A DNA stretch of 56,489 nt from a bacterium (GTDB lineage: Bacteria; Armatimonadota; Zipacnadia; Zipacnadales; UBA11051), in contig JAJFUB010000095.1 in NCBI GenBank assembly GCA_021372615.1, positions 1 to 56,489 on the forward strand, given 5' to 3'. The position numbers and the translations under genes were made by a program. The notes under the pieces are model-generated. The model did not search any database and was not told where the DNA came from. It saw nothing but the letters and a program-made list of their open reading frames with translations. Shown in pieces: positions 16,556-25,719 of the stretch; position 1 is the stretch's first letter; each line of letters opens with the position of its first letter.

Positions 16556-19420
16556 CTACCGTTCCGGCAGCTTGCCCCCGCAGTCGGTGAACACATTCCC
16601 CTCGCGCACTGTCGCCTCCCATAGCCCCGGCACGCTCTCGACCACCCCGACGGCGCAGCGGCTGATGACATTGCCCCGGACCAGGTTCGGCAGAGGCTTG
16701 CCGAGGCGGTCTGGCCCCAGCCACAACGCCGCGCAGCGCGGCTCGTCGAAGCCACTGATCTGGTTGTCGCGCAGCTCGTAGCGGCTCTGCACGCTCACCG
16801 CCTGCCGCACCCCGCTGACCTCGCCCCGGCTGATCTGGTTGCCCACGAAGCGGCTGGTCTCGCTGCCGCTGTTGTCGAGGATGACCGGGTTCAGGCACCC
16901 GGTGAGGGTGTTGTCATGGAGGCTCCAGTTGGCCGGGCCGGGTGGGCATATCTCGAAGCCGTCGCCCACCTTCATGTCGCGTGGTGCTTTGAGCTTGAAG
17001 CGCAACGTGGCCGGGTCGTAGCTGTCAATGACTGACGTGCCGGCCACCTTGCCGCTGTCCAGCCAGATGATCTGCCAGCCCTGGTACTGATGGGTGTAGC
17101 GCCACTCCAGCGGCAGCGACGCCTCCATGAAGGTCGTGCTGTCAATCACCTGTGTCACGGCGGAGGCGGCGCGTCCGGTCACGAGTCCCGTGCCGCAGTT
17201 GCGCACCAGGTTGCCGTGGACCGTCAGGTGCAGCGCCGGGTCGCGCAGCCGCAGGCCCGTGACCCGCGGGTCGCACTCGCCCCGGACGTAGATCTGGTTG
17301 TCGGCGATCGTCACCTCGGAGGCATCCACGCTGATCCCGGTGCGGTTGGCCGGCCTGTCCCCGGCATACGTCATGTCAATGATGTTGTTGCTGATGACGG
17401 CGCTACGCGAGGGATACGAGCCCCAGTCGAGGGGGGCATCCGGCTTGTACCATGGCAGCGACGGCCGCACGGTGGCGCTGGAGACGGTGATCGCGTTGCC
17501 GTTGTAGTTGATGAACAGGTTGTTCGAGATGACCACCTGCGAAGAGCCATGGTTGACCGCAATGCCGCCGCAGCGCCCGAGGCCCTCGAAAACGTTGTCG
17601 CAGACGAACGCCTGCCCGCAACCGAGTTCGTTGAGGTCCTCATAGCGGTGGCTCATGTCGCCGACGGTGATGGCGCCAGTGTTGCGGAAGTACGACCCGA
17701 CGACCCGCAGGAAGCGCGCCGGCATCTCGGCGGCATGCCACCCCGCCCCATCCACGCGGCAGTACAGGATGCTCGTGTTCTCCGCGCGGTCGTTGTTGTT
17801 GAAGGCGTTGGCCGCGCAGTCGGTGACGCTGCAGCGCAGGTACGTCAGCGACTTCTGGTACTGCGGCGGCTCGGTCTTGCCCGCCCGCGCCGGTCCCTGC
17901 GCATAGAACGCCTCGTTGGACATGCGCCGGGCGTGGACGTTCTCGATCAGCACCCGCTCCGTCCCCGACATCCCCACCGCGTTGCAGCCCTTGAGGCCGT
18001 TGGGCCAGTAGCCGTAGCCGCTGCAGGTCCGGAACGACAGCGGCGCCTCGGCCAGCCCCGTGTGGCCGACCATGGTGAAGTTGCGGATGGTCACTTCCGT
18101 CCCGCCCGACAGCGAGAAGCAGGAGCCGTCGCCGTCGCTGATGTCGAGCACGGTGGTGGTGGCGGTCGCCCCCTCCAGGACCAGACCCGCCGGCTTACTC
18201 ACCCGCAGGCCACCGGGAATGCGGTAGTGCCCGGCAGGGAAGAGCACGTTGCACTTGTTGCGGAGGGCCAGGTTGATGGCGCGTTGCAGGGCCTCGCGGT
18301 CAGTGTGCCGGACGACGGCGTCGGGGGCCGCGCGGTTGGCCGCTTCGCTGAGGGTCAGCACCTTGCCCTCGATCTTCTGGATGGTGGCGACCAGTTGGTC
18401 CCGGGCCGAGAACGTCACCATCTGCCCCGGCTTCCATTCCTGGCGCTTGAACCGCACCTCCACCCCGCCGCTCAGCGGCTGCCAGTCGTGGGTGACCGGC
18501 ACCTTCGCACCCGCCCAGGGCTGAGCGATGTCGCCCTTCCAGCGGAACGTGACCGGGTCAGCGCCGTCAATCTCCACGATGTACGCCAGCCAACTCCCGG
18601 CGCTGCCATCGTAGCCGCGCATTTCCAGGGAGTCGCCCAGCGCGCGGCTGGTGGAATAGGGCTCCCCTGGTCCGTACTGCCTCGGCCCCACGTAGCGGAT
18701 GTTGCACCTCGAGACCGTGACCTGCTGGCCGACCTGGAAGTCACCCACGTCGGCCACGGTGATCTGGTTCGAGCCGGCGGCGGTGGTGGCTGTCGTCTCG
18801 AACTCCGACCCCGAGGCGCCCACGTCGCGCACGTTCAGCCATCCGCCCGTCCCCGCTTGGGGCAGCGCCTCCCAGCGCACGTTGTCAATGGTGTAGATCA
18901 CGTCCTGCTTGGGTGACCCGAGGTACAGCGCGAGGTTGGCCACGCGGCGCAGGTCCCAGCCGAAGTCCTGCAGGCAGAGCGTGATCCCCTTGTTCCAGCC
19001 GGGCTTGAGCGTCCCCAGGGCGACCGTCACGGCATCCTTGCGGTCCAGGGCGCACAGCTGGGCGCCGAAGTACACGGCGTCGGGGGTCTCGAGGAACAGG
19101 TCCATGACCAGCAACTGCCGGGCCGACCAGTTCGGCTCCGTCTTCGGGTACAGCCACAGTGCCGGCCAACTGGGCTTCTCGGAGCCCTTCGCGACCACAC
19201 GCAGGGCCCACTGCCCGTCGGTGGCATGCTCCTGCACCCGCGTGCCGCTGATGTTGTCGCGGAGCACGAACGGGTTGTCCGCCTCCGTCTCGAAGGACGC
19301 CACCTTGCCGGTGGCCGGCGCGGGCGGCACGACGGCGTCCGTCTGCGCCAGGCAGGCCGCGAGTGGCGCCAGCAGCATCGCGACCATGCAGACGACGGAC
19401 TTGGCGGGGTGGCAGGTCAT
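16556..19420 (-). CDS. Secreted right-handed parallel beta-helix protein
   Basis: A 954-residue exported protein, probably a polysaccharide lyase or glycanase of the pectate-lyase fold, or a surface-binding protein. The signal peptide ends near SVVCMVAMLLAPLAACLAQ. Residues about 35-190 form a jelly-roll-like domain (FETEADNPFVLRDN). From about residue 380 the pectin-lyase fold begins with REALQRAINLALRNKCNVLFP and GHYRIPGGLRV. Repeating coils with NNLF, NNII, DNQI, GNLV and DNTL turns then run to the C-terminus. GAGGAG precedes the ATG. It is only 15 bases downstream of the GH123-like gene, so the two form an operon. The catalytic residues are not identifiable. Confidence 0.82.
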   Translation of the reverse strand: MTCHPAKSVVCMVAMLLAPLAACLAQTDAVVPPAPATGKVASFETEADNPFVLRDNISGTRVQEHATDGQWALRVVAKGSEKPSWPALWLYPKTEPNWSARQLLVMDLFLETPDAVYFGAQLCALDRKDAVTVALGTLKPGWNKGITLCLQDFGWDLRRVANLALYLGSPKQDVIYTIDNVRWEALPQAGTGGWLNVRDVGASGSEFETTATTAAGSNQITVADVGDFQVGQQVTVSRCNIRYVGPRQYGPGEPYSTSRALGDSLEMRGYDGSAGSWLAYIVEIDGADPVTFRWKGDIAQPWAGAKVPVTHDWQPLSGGVEVRFKRQEWKPGQMVTFSARDQLVATIQKIEGKVLTLSEAANRAAPDAVVRHTDREALQRAINLALRNKCNVLFPAGHYRIPGGLRVSKPAGLVLEGATATTTVLDISDGDGSCFSLSGGTEVTIRNFTMVGHTGLAEAPLSFRTCSGYGYWPNGLKGCNAVGMSGTERVLIENVHARRMSNEAFYAQGPARAGKTEPPQYQKSLTYLRCSVTDCAANAFNNNDRAENTSILYCRVDGAGWHAAEMPARFLRVVGSYFRNTGAITVGDMSHRYEDLNELGCGQAFVCDNVFEGLGRCGGIAVNHGSSQVVISNNLFINYNGNAITVSSATVRPSLPWYKPDAPLDWGSYPSRSAVISNNIIDMTYAGDRPANRTGISVDASEVTIADNQIYVRGECDPRVTGLRLRDPALHLTVHGNLVRNCGTGLVTGRAASAVTQVIDSTTFMEASLPLEWRYTHQYQGWQIIWLDSGKVAGTSVIDSYDPATLRFKLKAPRDMKVGDGFEICPPGPANWSLHDNTLTGCLNPVILDNSGSETSRFVGNQISRGEVSGVRQAVSVQSRYELRDNQISGFDEPRCAALWLGPDRLGKPLPNLVRGNVISRCAVGVVESVPGLWEATVREGNVFTDCGGKLPER

Positions 19421-19435
19421 GTCAACTCCTCGTAG

Positions 19436-22408
19436 CTAGCGCAGCTTCTCCAGCATCTCGCCGATCTCGATCCGCACCACATCCACACAGGCCCGGTCGC
19501 GCGGCTTGTCCCAGGCCATCTCGGGAGCCTTGTACTCCGAGATATTGGCCCCCCGAGCCGACAGCACCCGATCCGCAGCCCCGGCCAGTAGCTTCCGGGC
19601 CTGCGGCAGGAGCCTGTGCCGTGGCTGCGTGCGCTCCAGTTCGCCCACCCGGTCGCGCAGCAGGCACAGGTACTCGAAGTCGCCGACACTCTCCCGGATC
19701 GCCTCCATGTGCTTGCCCGCGGTGACGGAATCCGGGGCAATGAATAGCGGCGAGTAGGAGGTGTCCTTCTGCACGTAGTCGTTCCACGAGCTACCCCCGC
19801 CGTTGCCACCGAAGGCCCAGAAGAAGCTGCCCTCCGCGCCCATCGCGAAGGCGCTCCAGGCCTGCAGGCGGTAGTAGGCGAGCGGATCGAGGGGGCGGGT
19901 CGGCCCCCAGCATGAATACAGGCACAGACCCTTCCCCGCAGTTCGCTGTCGCCGGTAGACCTCCATCTGCGCGTCGTCCGACGCGGCCATCAGCGACGGG
20001 CGGTGCGGACACATGATGTCCACCGCCGCCAGCAACTCCGGCGTGCAGCGTTCCACGGGCCGCGTGCCGTCATCCCAGATGGACACGGCCGGCTCGGCTG
20101 CCTTGATGGCCTGCGACCAGGCGATGATCAGGCGGTCCTCCTCCACGCTCTGCGGCTCATCCAGCAGCAGCAGGAACAGGCGCTCCGGGCCGATCCCGAG
20201 CGTCTTCAGGTGCGCCACCCAGAAGTGGATCCAGGTCGCCACCTTCGTGGCAAACAGCGGGTCATCCGGCTTCGGCCCGGGGAGGCCGTCCACCCGACAG
20301 AAGACCTGGTAGCGGCGGGCCTGTGGCCAGTCGCGGACCCAGTTGTCCAGGTTGCGGGTGCTGGGCGGCTTGGCGAACCGCCCGGCGGCGTCGAACTCAC
20401 CCAGCGGGAGAGTGCCCGACGTCGCCCAGGGCGAGTCCACGAAGCGGCTCTGCAGGTGGGCGATGAAGGCCGCCCGGTTCTGGGGCGTCACGCCGAACAG
20501 GTTGCCGTCGGTGTAGTCCCAGCCGCCGACATGCAGCCTCGGCCGGGCGGGGAACTGCAGGTCGAACACCCGCACCGTCAGGGGCACGCGCAAGGGCCTG
20601 GCGGTCGCGCCCTCGATCCGCAGCGTCCCCCGGTGTATGCCCGGGGCCAGGCCACTGGCCGTGACCGAGAACCAGACCTGTCGGGTCATGCCCGCGGGCA
20701 GGGACACCTCGGTGCGGTCGTCGCGTGCCGTGAGTTCGGGCAGTGCCGCCGCCACCAGCACCCCCGCCGGCGTGTCCGTCCAGGCCACGTCATGCACGCG
20801 GATCCCGGTGGCCGCGAAGCCCGCCGGCAACCCCTCGAAGGCCAGCCTGGCGGCCATGGCCTGCGCGGTGCAGTTCGTGAGGTTCAGGGCACAGGCCCGG
20901 GTCTCGCCCTGCATGGCCGCGACGGCGAGTGCGGGAGGGGGTGGGGAGGAGGGCAGGTCCATGGGAGCCAGATAGTCCCACGGGTTAGCGCGCCAGGCTA
21001 CCAGCGGCGGCCGCCCCAGCACCGCGCGCGCCGCGCCCTGCAGCGCATAGATGCGCTCATGCACCCGGTCGAACGGCAGCACCCCGCGGAAGGTCTTCGG
21101 GTCCACCGCCGGCAGGTCCTGGATCGGCCCCTCGAGGGCCGCTGCCTCACGCAGGAGACGCTGACGTGCCGCCGCCGGAAGCTTCGCTCGCTCCAACGCG
21201 GCGCGGACCGTCTCCAGGTCCAGGCCCAGGCGGCGCTTGAGCGTGGCCATGAACGGATCGGCGTCGAAGTACTCGGGCGGGTAGTTGACCGCCCGGCCGG
21301 GCAGAGCCGCCTGCAGCCACGTCTCCTCGCCCCGATACACCTCGATCTCATCCACGAAGGTGCAGTTGCCTACCGGGGCGATCAGCAGTTTGACATACCG
21401 GCCGTGCGTGCGCAGGCTGTTGGTCTGGAAGCGCTGCACGGTGTACGTGCCATCGGGCGCCGGGGGTGTGCTGCTGAGCTTCAGCAGGTCGCCCAGCTCG
21501 TGATAGGCCCGTCCATCCGCGCTCACCAGGACCCGGATGGCCGAGGGCCACTTGACGCCCGCGATCCCCGCGGCGGAGTTGAACGACAGGCCCCGAATGG
21601 GGATGTCGGCGCCCAGGTCGAGGGTGATGACCAGGTCCTGCATCCGCACCCAGCCCACGGTGCTCTTCTGGGTCCAGAAGTACCCCACCGTGTACTGCCC
21701 GTCGGTGAGCTGCGTGGTGTCTCCGGGGTCGGTGCAGTAGGGATAGCCCGGCGTCGGCTGCAGTGTATAGCGCTTCCCGCGCGCCACGTTCTCAGTGGTG
21801 ACGCCGCCCGGCCGGGCCGCGCGCAGCGCCTGCGCTTCCTCCGGGGAGATGACCTGGACTTCGTCGAAGGCGACGCGGGCGGCTGGGGCGCTGCGGTCGG
21901 GGGAGTGCAGTCGCGTGAGGTCGCTCCACAGCTCCACCACCGCCGCCCCGCCCTCGCCCGTGGTGAACTCGGCGAAGTACGGCTGCCAGACCCCGGCGGG
22001 GCCCTCGCCGACCAGCCGGACCAGTTCAGCCCCCTCGGCCCCCGCCAGGCGCAGCCGCACCACCGGTCTGCTGTCTCCCTCGGCCTTCATGGCGCACGTC
22101 AGCACCAGCCGGGCGCGAGCGGGCAGGGAGATGGCCTGCGTGACCGGCTGCGTCGCCAGGCCCGCTGGCGCGACATGCTGCAAGGAGTCATTCCCGCTGT
22201 AGCCGTCGGCGTTGGTGCAGGCCCAGCGGCCGCCCGCCGGCACGACCCAGCCCTCCGGCAGCCGGCCATCGGCTGCCGACAGGCGTGTGAAGCCGCCGTT
22301 GTGCACCAGCGGCTCGGCGGCCCAGAGGACGCCCGACGACAGCGTCAGCAGGACTACGAGTCCCAGGAGCCTCGCCCTACCCGACCCCTCATGCTGCCGG
22401 CCAACCAT
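19436..22408 (-). CDS. Secreted GH123-like (DUF4091) protein with discoidin domain
   Basis: A 990-residue exported protein. The signal peptide is in [17 protein letters not shown]. Residues about 32-190 form a first beta-sandwich ([20 protein letters not shown]). Residues about 205-350 are an F5/8-type (CBM32-like) discoidin domain ([34 protein letters not shown]). Residues about 500-990 match the DUF4091/GH123-type hydrolase layout: a linker beta domain ([20 protein letters not shown]), then a barrel with [18 protein letters not shown] and [20 protein letters not shown]123 enzymes remove beta-N-acetylgalactosamine by a substrate-assisted route with an adjacent Asp-Glu pair; the DE in LLLDEPQ is the likely equivalent. 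It is the first gene of a two-gene operon with the beta-helix protein. Confidence 0.84.
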   Translation of the reverse strand: MVGRQHEGSGRARLLGLVVLLTLSSGVLWAAEPLVHNGGFTRLSAADGRLPEGWVVPAGGRWACTNADGYSGNDSLQHVAPAGLATQPVTQAISLPARARLVLTCAMKAEGDSRPVVRLRLAGAEGAELVRLVGEGPAGVWQPYFAEFTTGEGGAAVVELWSDLTRLHSPDRSAPAARVAFDEVQVISPEEAQALRAARPGGVTTENVARGKRYTLQPTPGYPYCTDPGDTTQLTDGQYTVGYFWTQKSTVGWVRMQDLVITLDLGADIPIRGLSFNSAAGIAGVKWPSAIRVLVSADGRAYHELGDLLKLSSTPPAPDGTYTVQRFQTNSLRTHGRYVKLLIAPVGNCTFVDEIEVYRGEETWLQAALPGRAVNYPPEYFDADPFMATLKRRLGLDLETVRAALERAKLPAAARQRLLREAAALEGPIQDLPAVDPKTFRGVLPFDRVHERIYALQGAARAVLGRPPLVAWRANPWDYLAPMDLPSSPPPPALAVAAMQGETRACALNLTNCTAQAMAARLAFEGLPAGFAATGIRVHDVAWTDTPAGVLVAAALPELTARDDRTEVSLPAGMTRQVWFSVTASGLAPGIHRGTLRIEGATARPLRVPLTVRVFDLQFPARPRLHVGGWDYTDGNLFGVTPQNRAAFIAHLQSRFVDSPWATSGTLPLGEFDAAGRFAKPPSTRNLDNWVRDWPQARRYQVFCRVDGLPGPKPDDPLFATKVATWIHFWVAHLKTLGIGPERLFLLLLDEPQSVEEDRLIIAWSQAIKAAEPAVSIWDDGTRPVERCTPELLAAVDIMCPHRPSLMAASDDAQMEVYRRQRTAGKGLCLYSCWGPTRPLDPLAYYRLQAWSAFAMGAEGSFFWAFGGNGGGSSWNDYVQKDTSYSPLFIAPDSVTAGKHMEAIRESVGDFEYLCLLRDRVGELERTQPRHRLLPQARKLLAGAADRVLSARGANISEYKAPEMAWDKPRDRACVDVVRIEIGEMLEKLR

Positions 22409-22687
22409 GGCGCGCCTCGCTTGCTGTGGGCTACGTACGGGGTCCAGCGGCCACCGGTCACGGAGATGCCTCTGCCTCCGGCCACAGAGCCCGCACCGCG
22501 CCCCCCACTTCCCCTTCCGGTTCGGCGTTCCTCCTCGCCTCCTCCTGGCAGGAGGCCCACGCCGCTGACGGAGGAGCCCACTGTGGCACGGACGGACGAA
22601 GGAAGAAAGGAGGAATGTGCGCCCGGCGTGCGAACTGACGGGCTTGGCCGTCTGAGGCCAGAACCGACCAAGAACGAAGGTGCAGCA

Positions 22688-23320
22688 ATGCGCAGCAGAG
22701 GTTTCACGCTCATCGAGCTATTGGTAGTCATCGCGATCATTGCCATACTGGCCGCGATCCTCTTCCCCGTGTTCGCCAAGGCCCGCGAGAAGGCGCGGCA
22801 AGCCAGTTGCCAGTCCAACGAGAAGCAGATCGCCCTGAGCATCCTGATGTACTGCCAGGACTTCGATGGCAGGTTCTCGTCGCAGTGGATCCACCCCGGC
22901 CCGTACTACTGCTGGCCGGACCTCCTGGTCCCGTACATGAAGAACAGCCAGGTGCTGCGGTGCCCGTCGAACCAGAACCTCAAGACGGGCGTGGGCATAC
23001 TGCAGACCAACTACGGCGTCAACGACCCGCACGTGACGGTGGATGGCGGCGGCTCCAACACCGAGTCGCTAGACCACTACGCCCGCCCCGCCGAGGTCAT
23101 CATGCTGGCCGACTCGGCGACGACCGGCACCCAGGTCTGCCCGAGCATCTACTGCCCGATCGAAGTACCCGGCCGCTTCAGCGGCACCTACTCGGTGGGG
23201 ATGATCCACAACGAGGGCACGAACTGCGGGTTCGTGGACGGCCACGTGAAGTGGCTCAAGACCCAGCAGATCAGGCAGACGCCCACCGCGACCAGCGACA
23301 TGTGGGGGCATTTCGGTTAG
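22688..23320 (+). CDS. DUF1559 pseudopilin, copy 5
   Basis: A 210-residue prepilin-like protein, leader MRSRG before [18 protein letters not shown], then [19 protein letters not shown]. It ends with [19 protein letters not shown], the DUF1559 C-terminal motif. GAAGGTG precedes the ATG at 22688; the frame is open far upstream only because it overlaps the opposite-strand GH123-like gene. Unlike the four-gene array, this copy is alone on the plus strand, lacks the conserved hairpin, and overlaps the convergent zinc-ribbon gene by 4 bases at the stop codons. The 279 bases upstream (22409-22687) show no gene. Confidence 0.92.
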   Translation: MRSRGFTLIELLVVIAIIAILAAILFPVFAKAREKARQASCQSNEKQIALSILMYCQDFDGRFSSQWIHPGPYYCWPDLLVPYMKNSQVLRCPSNQNLKTGVGILQTNYGVNDPHVTVDGGGSNTESLDHYARPAEVIMLADSATTGTQVCPSIYCPIEVPGRFSGTYSVGMIHNEGTNCGFVDGHVKWLKTQQIRQTPTATSDMWGHFG

Positions 23321-24339
23321 GAGTGCCTCGGCGCCCCGCCGCCCGGACGCGGTCCCCTGGTCTGCGGCAGGTCGGCCCGGTCCCGCTCGGATCGCCTGTC
23401 GCGGTCAGCCTCTGTCACCTGCTCCAGGATCCACCAGGCGCAGGCCGCCACGCCCACCGCCAGGCTCACGCCCCGGATGATGGCGGGTCCCCATTGAGGC
23501 TGATCCCCTCTCGCGAGGCCCACCGCCGCGGTGAGCCACCCCAGCGCCACGATCCCCAGGGCCAGCAGGGCGGCGTTCCGGCTGGCGCGCTTCAGCAGGT
23601 CCAGCATGAGGCGCTTGGATGCCTCGCCCGTGGGACTCGTGGGCCGCGTCTGTCGCAGCCTCCGGATCGCCTTCCGCAGTTGGTCGGCCACCCACCAGAG
23701 GAAGGGGATGACACCTGCCGCCAGGCCCACACGCAGCACGGTCGCGAGCAGTCCGACGTGCAAGACCAGCGAAGCCGACGCCACCATGGAGAGCGCCAGC
23801 ATGACCAGTGCGGCCCTCCCGAGGGCCCGCCACAGCTCCGCTCCCCAGTGCTCCTCCCCCCGGAACACCCTGAACTCGCCGCGGCATGAGGGGCACATGT
23901 TCCAGGGCGTCCGGGGTGTCACCGACATCTTCGCCTGCCAGGGCGCCATCTGGTCGGTCTCAGCCGAGCCCAGGGCATCGGTCCAGTCTCCTGCGACCGT
24001 CATGAGCAGCCAGCGGGTCGGGATCCCTCGGGGTGGCGTGGGACAGAAGCCCTCGCCGAACGTGGCTACGACCATATCATCGGGGTAGGACTCGAGGCCT
24101 GCATCTACACTGGCGCCACACAGATCGCACATCCCCCCGGGTCCTCGGCGTAGGTAGCTTCCCCAGAGGGAGCCGAGCAGATGAGAGAGGGCAGAGGGCG
24201 GGGCGCTGGTCGCTCCTGGGCCGTGTCTGCCCCTTGGGGCGAGCAGACCGCCTCCGCACGACAGACACTGAGCGTCGTGGGCGAGCACCTCGGCGCCACA
24301 GAACGGGCAACGTCTGTTGCCGGTCAGTCCCCCTGACAT
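23317..24339 (-). CDS. Zinc-ribbon membrane protein of unknown function
   Basis: A 340-residue protein not recognised as a named family. Residues 11-29 are a double CxxC zinc ribbon ([20 protein letters not shown]). A second Cys pair follows near 71-74 (CDLCGA) and a third near 147-150 (CPSCRGE). The C-terminal half has about four hydrophobic helices ([74 protein letters not shown]), so it is probably an inner-membrane protein with a cytoplasmic metal-binding head. The start at 24339 has GGGAGGGAACC upstream. It is convergent with the DUF1559 gene, with a 4-base overlap of stops. Confidence 0.8.
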   Translation of the reverse strand: MSGGLTGNRRCPFCGAEVLAHDAQCLSCGGGLLAPRGRHGPGATSAPPSALSHLLGSLWGSYLRRGPGGMCDLCGASVDAGLESYPDDMVVATFGEGFCPTPPRGIPTRWLLMTVAGDWTDALGSAETDQMAPWQAKMSVTPRTPWNMCPSCRGEFRVFRGEEHWGAELWRALGRAALVMLALSMVASASLVLHVGLLATVLRVGLAAGVIPFLWWVADQLRKAIRRLRQTRPTSPTGEASKRLMLDLLKRASRNAALLALGIVALGWLTAAVGLARGDQPQWGPAIIRGVSLAVGVAACAWWILEQVTEADRDRRSERDRADLPQTRGPRPGGGAPRHS

Positions 24340-24449
24340 GGTTCCCTCCCGAAGTCCTTGCTGCACTTCCGGAGCAACCCTGTCTCTACCCTCGCCCCCG
24401 GGCAAACGGTGATCGCCGGCGTGGCCGGACGGAGACCGGCGCTGCTATC

Positions 24450-25547
24450 TCACTGCCGCGCCCGCCCCTCCGCGTCCGCCGCCTTCAGCGCCGCCACGAC
24501 ATCGGCCGGCGCGACGGGCCGCGGCTCGTTGTGCATGGTATCCCCCTCGGCGCACGCCGCCTCCGCGACCTTCAGCAGGTCCTCGTCAGGCGCGTCCGGC
24601 GGCAGGCCAATCTGCTCGAGCGTGAGGGGGAGGCCGATCTCCTCGCAGAAGTCGTAGACCTCGTCCACCATCTCCCGTGGCTGATCGGTCAGGAACAGCC
24701 CCGCTTGCGTGCCGATGGCCACCTTCTCCCCGTGCATGGCCCCGTGGGTGGCCGGCAGGACCGTGAGGCCGTTGTGGATGGCATGGGCGGCGGCCAGGCC
24801 GCCGCTCTCGAAGCCCAGCCCCGAGAGCAGCGTATTCGCCTCGACGATCCGCTCCACGGCCGGCGTGATTGCCCCACTCTCGGCGGCGCGCTTGGCCATG
24901 GCGCCGTACTCCAGCAGCGTCTCGTAGCACAGCCGCGCCAGCTCATACGCCGCGTATGAGCCCAGGTCGCCACTCATGTTGGCGGAGAAGGCCTGGCGGC
25001 AGGAGTAGGCCTCAAACCACGTGGCGAGCGCGTCGCCCATCCCTGAGACCAGGAAGCGTATCGGGGCCGTGGCGACGACCTGCGTATCCACCAGCACCAG
25101 GGCCGGGTTGGTCGGCAGGAACAGGTAACGCTGGAACTGGCCGTCGGGGGTGTAGACCACGCTGAGCGCGCTCGTCGGCGCATCGGTGGAAGCGGCGGTC
25201 GGCACCGACGCGGCGGGCACACCCGCCGCGAACCCCGCGGCCTTGGCGGTGTCGAGTGACTTGCCGCCGCCGATGCCGGCGATGCTGCTCGCGCCGAACT
25301 CGCGGGCGGCCTGCACCACGCGCTCGATCTCGTCATCACAGCATTCGCCGCCGAAGCGCTCGACGCGCAGCTCGACGTCCTGCTCAATGGCGGTGCGGAA
25401 GGCGGGGAGGACGTTGTCGCAGACGAAGGGGCTGCAGATGGCGAGGGCCTTCGGGCCGAACCGCTTCAGTTCCTGGCCCAGGCGCGCCATGGCGCCCACG
25501 CCCTGCACATAGCGTCCGGGGAATATGGTCGTGCGGAACACGGACAT
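24450..25547 (-). CDS. gldA: Glycerol dehydrogenase-like iron/zinc alcohol dehydrogenase
   Basis: A 365-residue cytoplasmic enzyme of the GldA family, which oxidises glycerol to dihydroxyacetone with NAD. TTIFPGRYVQGVGAM is the usual N-terminus. GIGGGKSLDTAKA near residue 95 is the NAD-binding GGGS-type motif. Metal ligands are the Asp of FLVSGMGDALATWFEA and the His of AAAHAIHNGLT and THGAMHGEKVAIG, matching the Asp-His-His set of the family. The start at 25547 follows the family; the RBS (AGGTG) is very close to it, so a start further upstream is possible. It heads the list of catabolic genes at 24.4-31.2 kb. The true substrate may be another polyol. Confidence 0.9.
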   Translation of the reverse strand: MSVFRTTIFPGRYVQGVGAMARLGQELKRFGPKALAICSPFVCDNVLPAFRTAIEQDVELRVERFGGECCDDEIERVVQAAREFGASSIAGIGGGKSLDTAKAAGFAAGVPAASVPTAASTDAPTSALSVVYTPDGQFQRYLFLPTNPALVLVDTQVVATAPIRFLVSGMGDALATWFEAYSCRQAFSANMSGDLGSYAAYELARLCYETLLEYGAMAKRAAESGAITPAVERIVEANTLLSGLGFESGGLAAAHAIHNGLTVLPATHGAMHGEKVAIGTQAGLFLTDQPREMVDEVYDFCEEIGLPLTLEQIGLPPDAPDEDLLKVAEAACAEGDTMHNEPRPVAPADVVAALKAADAEGRARQ

Positions 25548-25719
25548 CACCTGCCGATCGGGGTTCCACGGGCCAGACGGGGTGCGCGGCACCGCTGTCC
25601 TGGCAATTGCCTGGCCATAACGTATCATTCTGCGCAGCCGCTCCGGCCACCTGCTCGCACGTCCTCCGCCAGGCACGGCGGTAGCGGCTTCCCCTTCGGT
25701 CCGGGCTCTTCAGCTCCGC

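Noticed and set aside
17090-18916. 608-residue plus-strand frame
   Set aside because: Antisense to the beta-helix gene; His/Arg/Val-rich shadow sequence.
20003-22687. Long N-terminal extension of the fifth DUF1559 gene
   Set aside because: It is antisense to the GH123-like gene; the prepilin leader and RBS place the real start at 22688.
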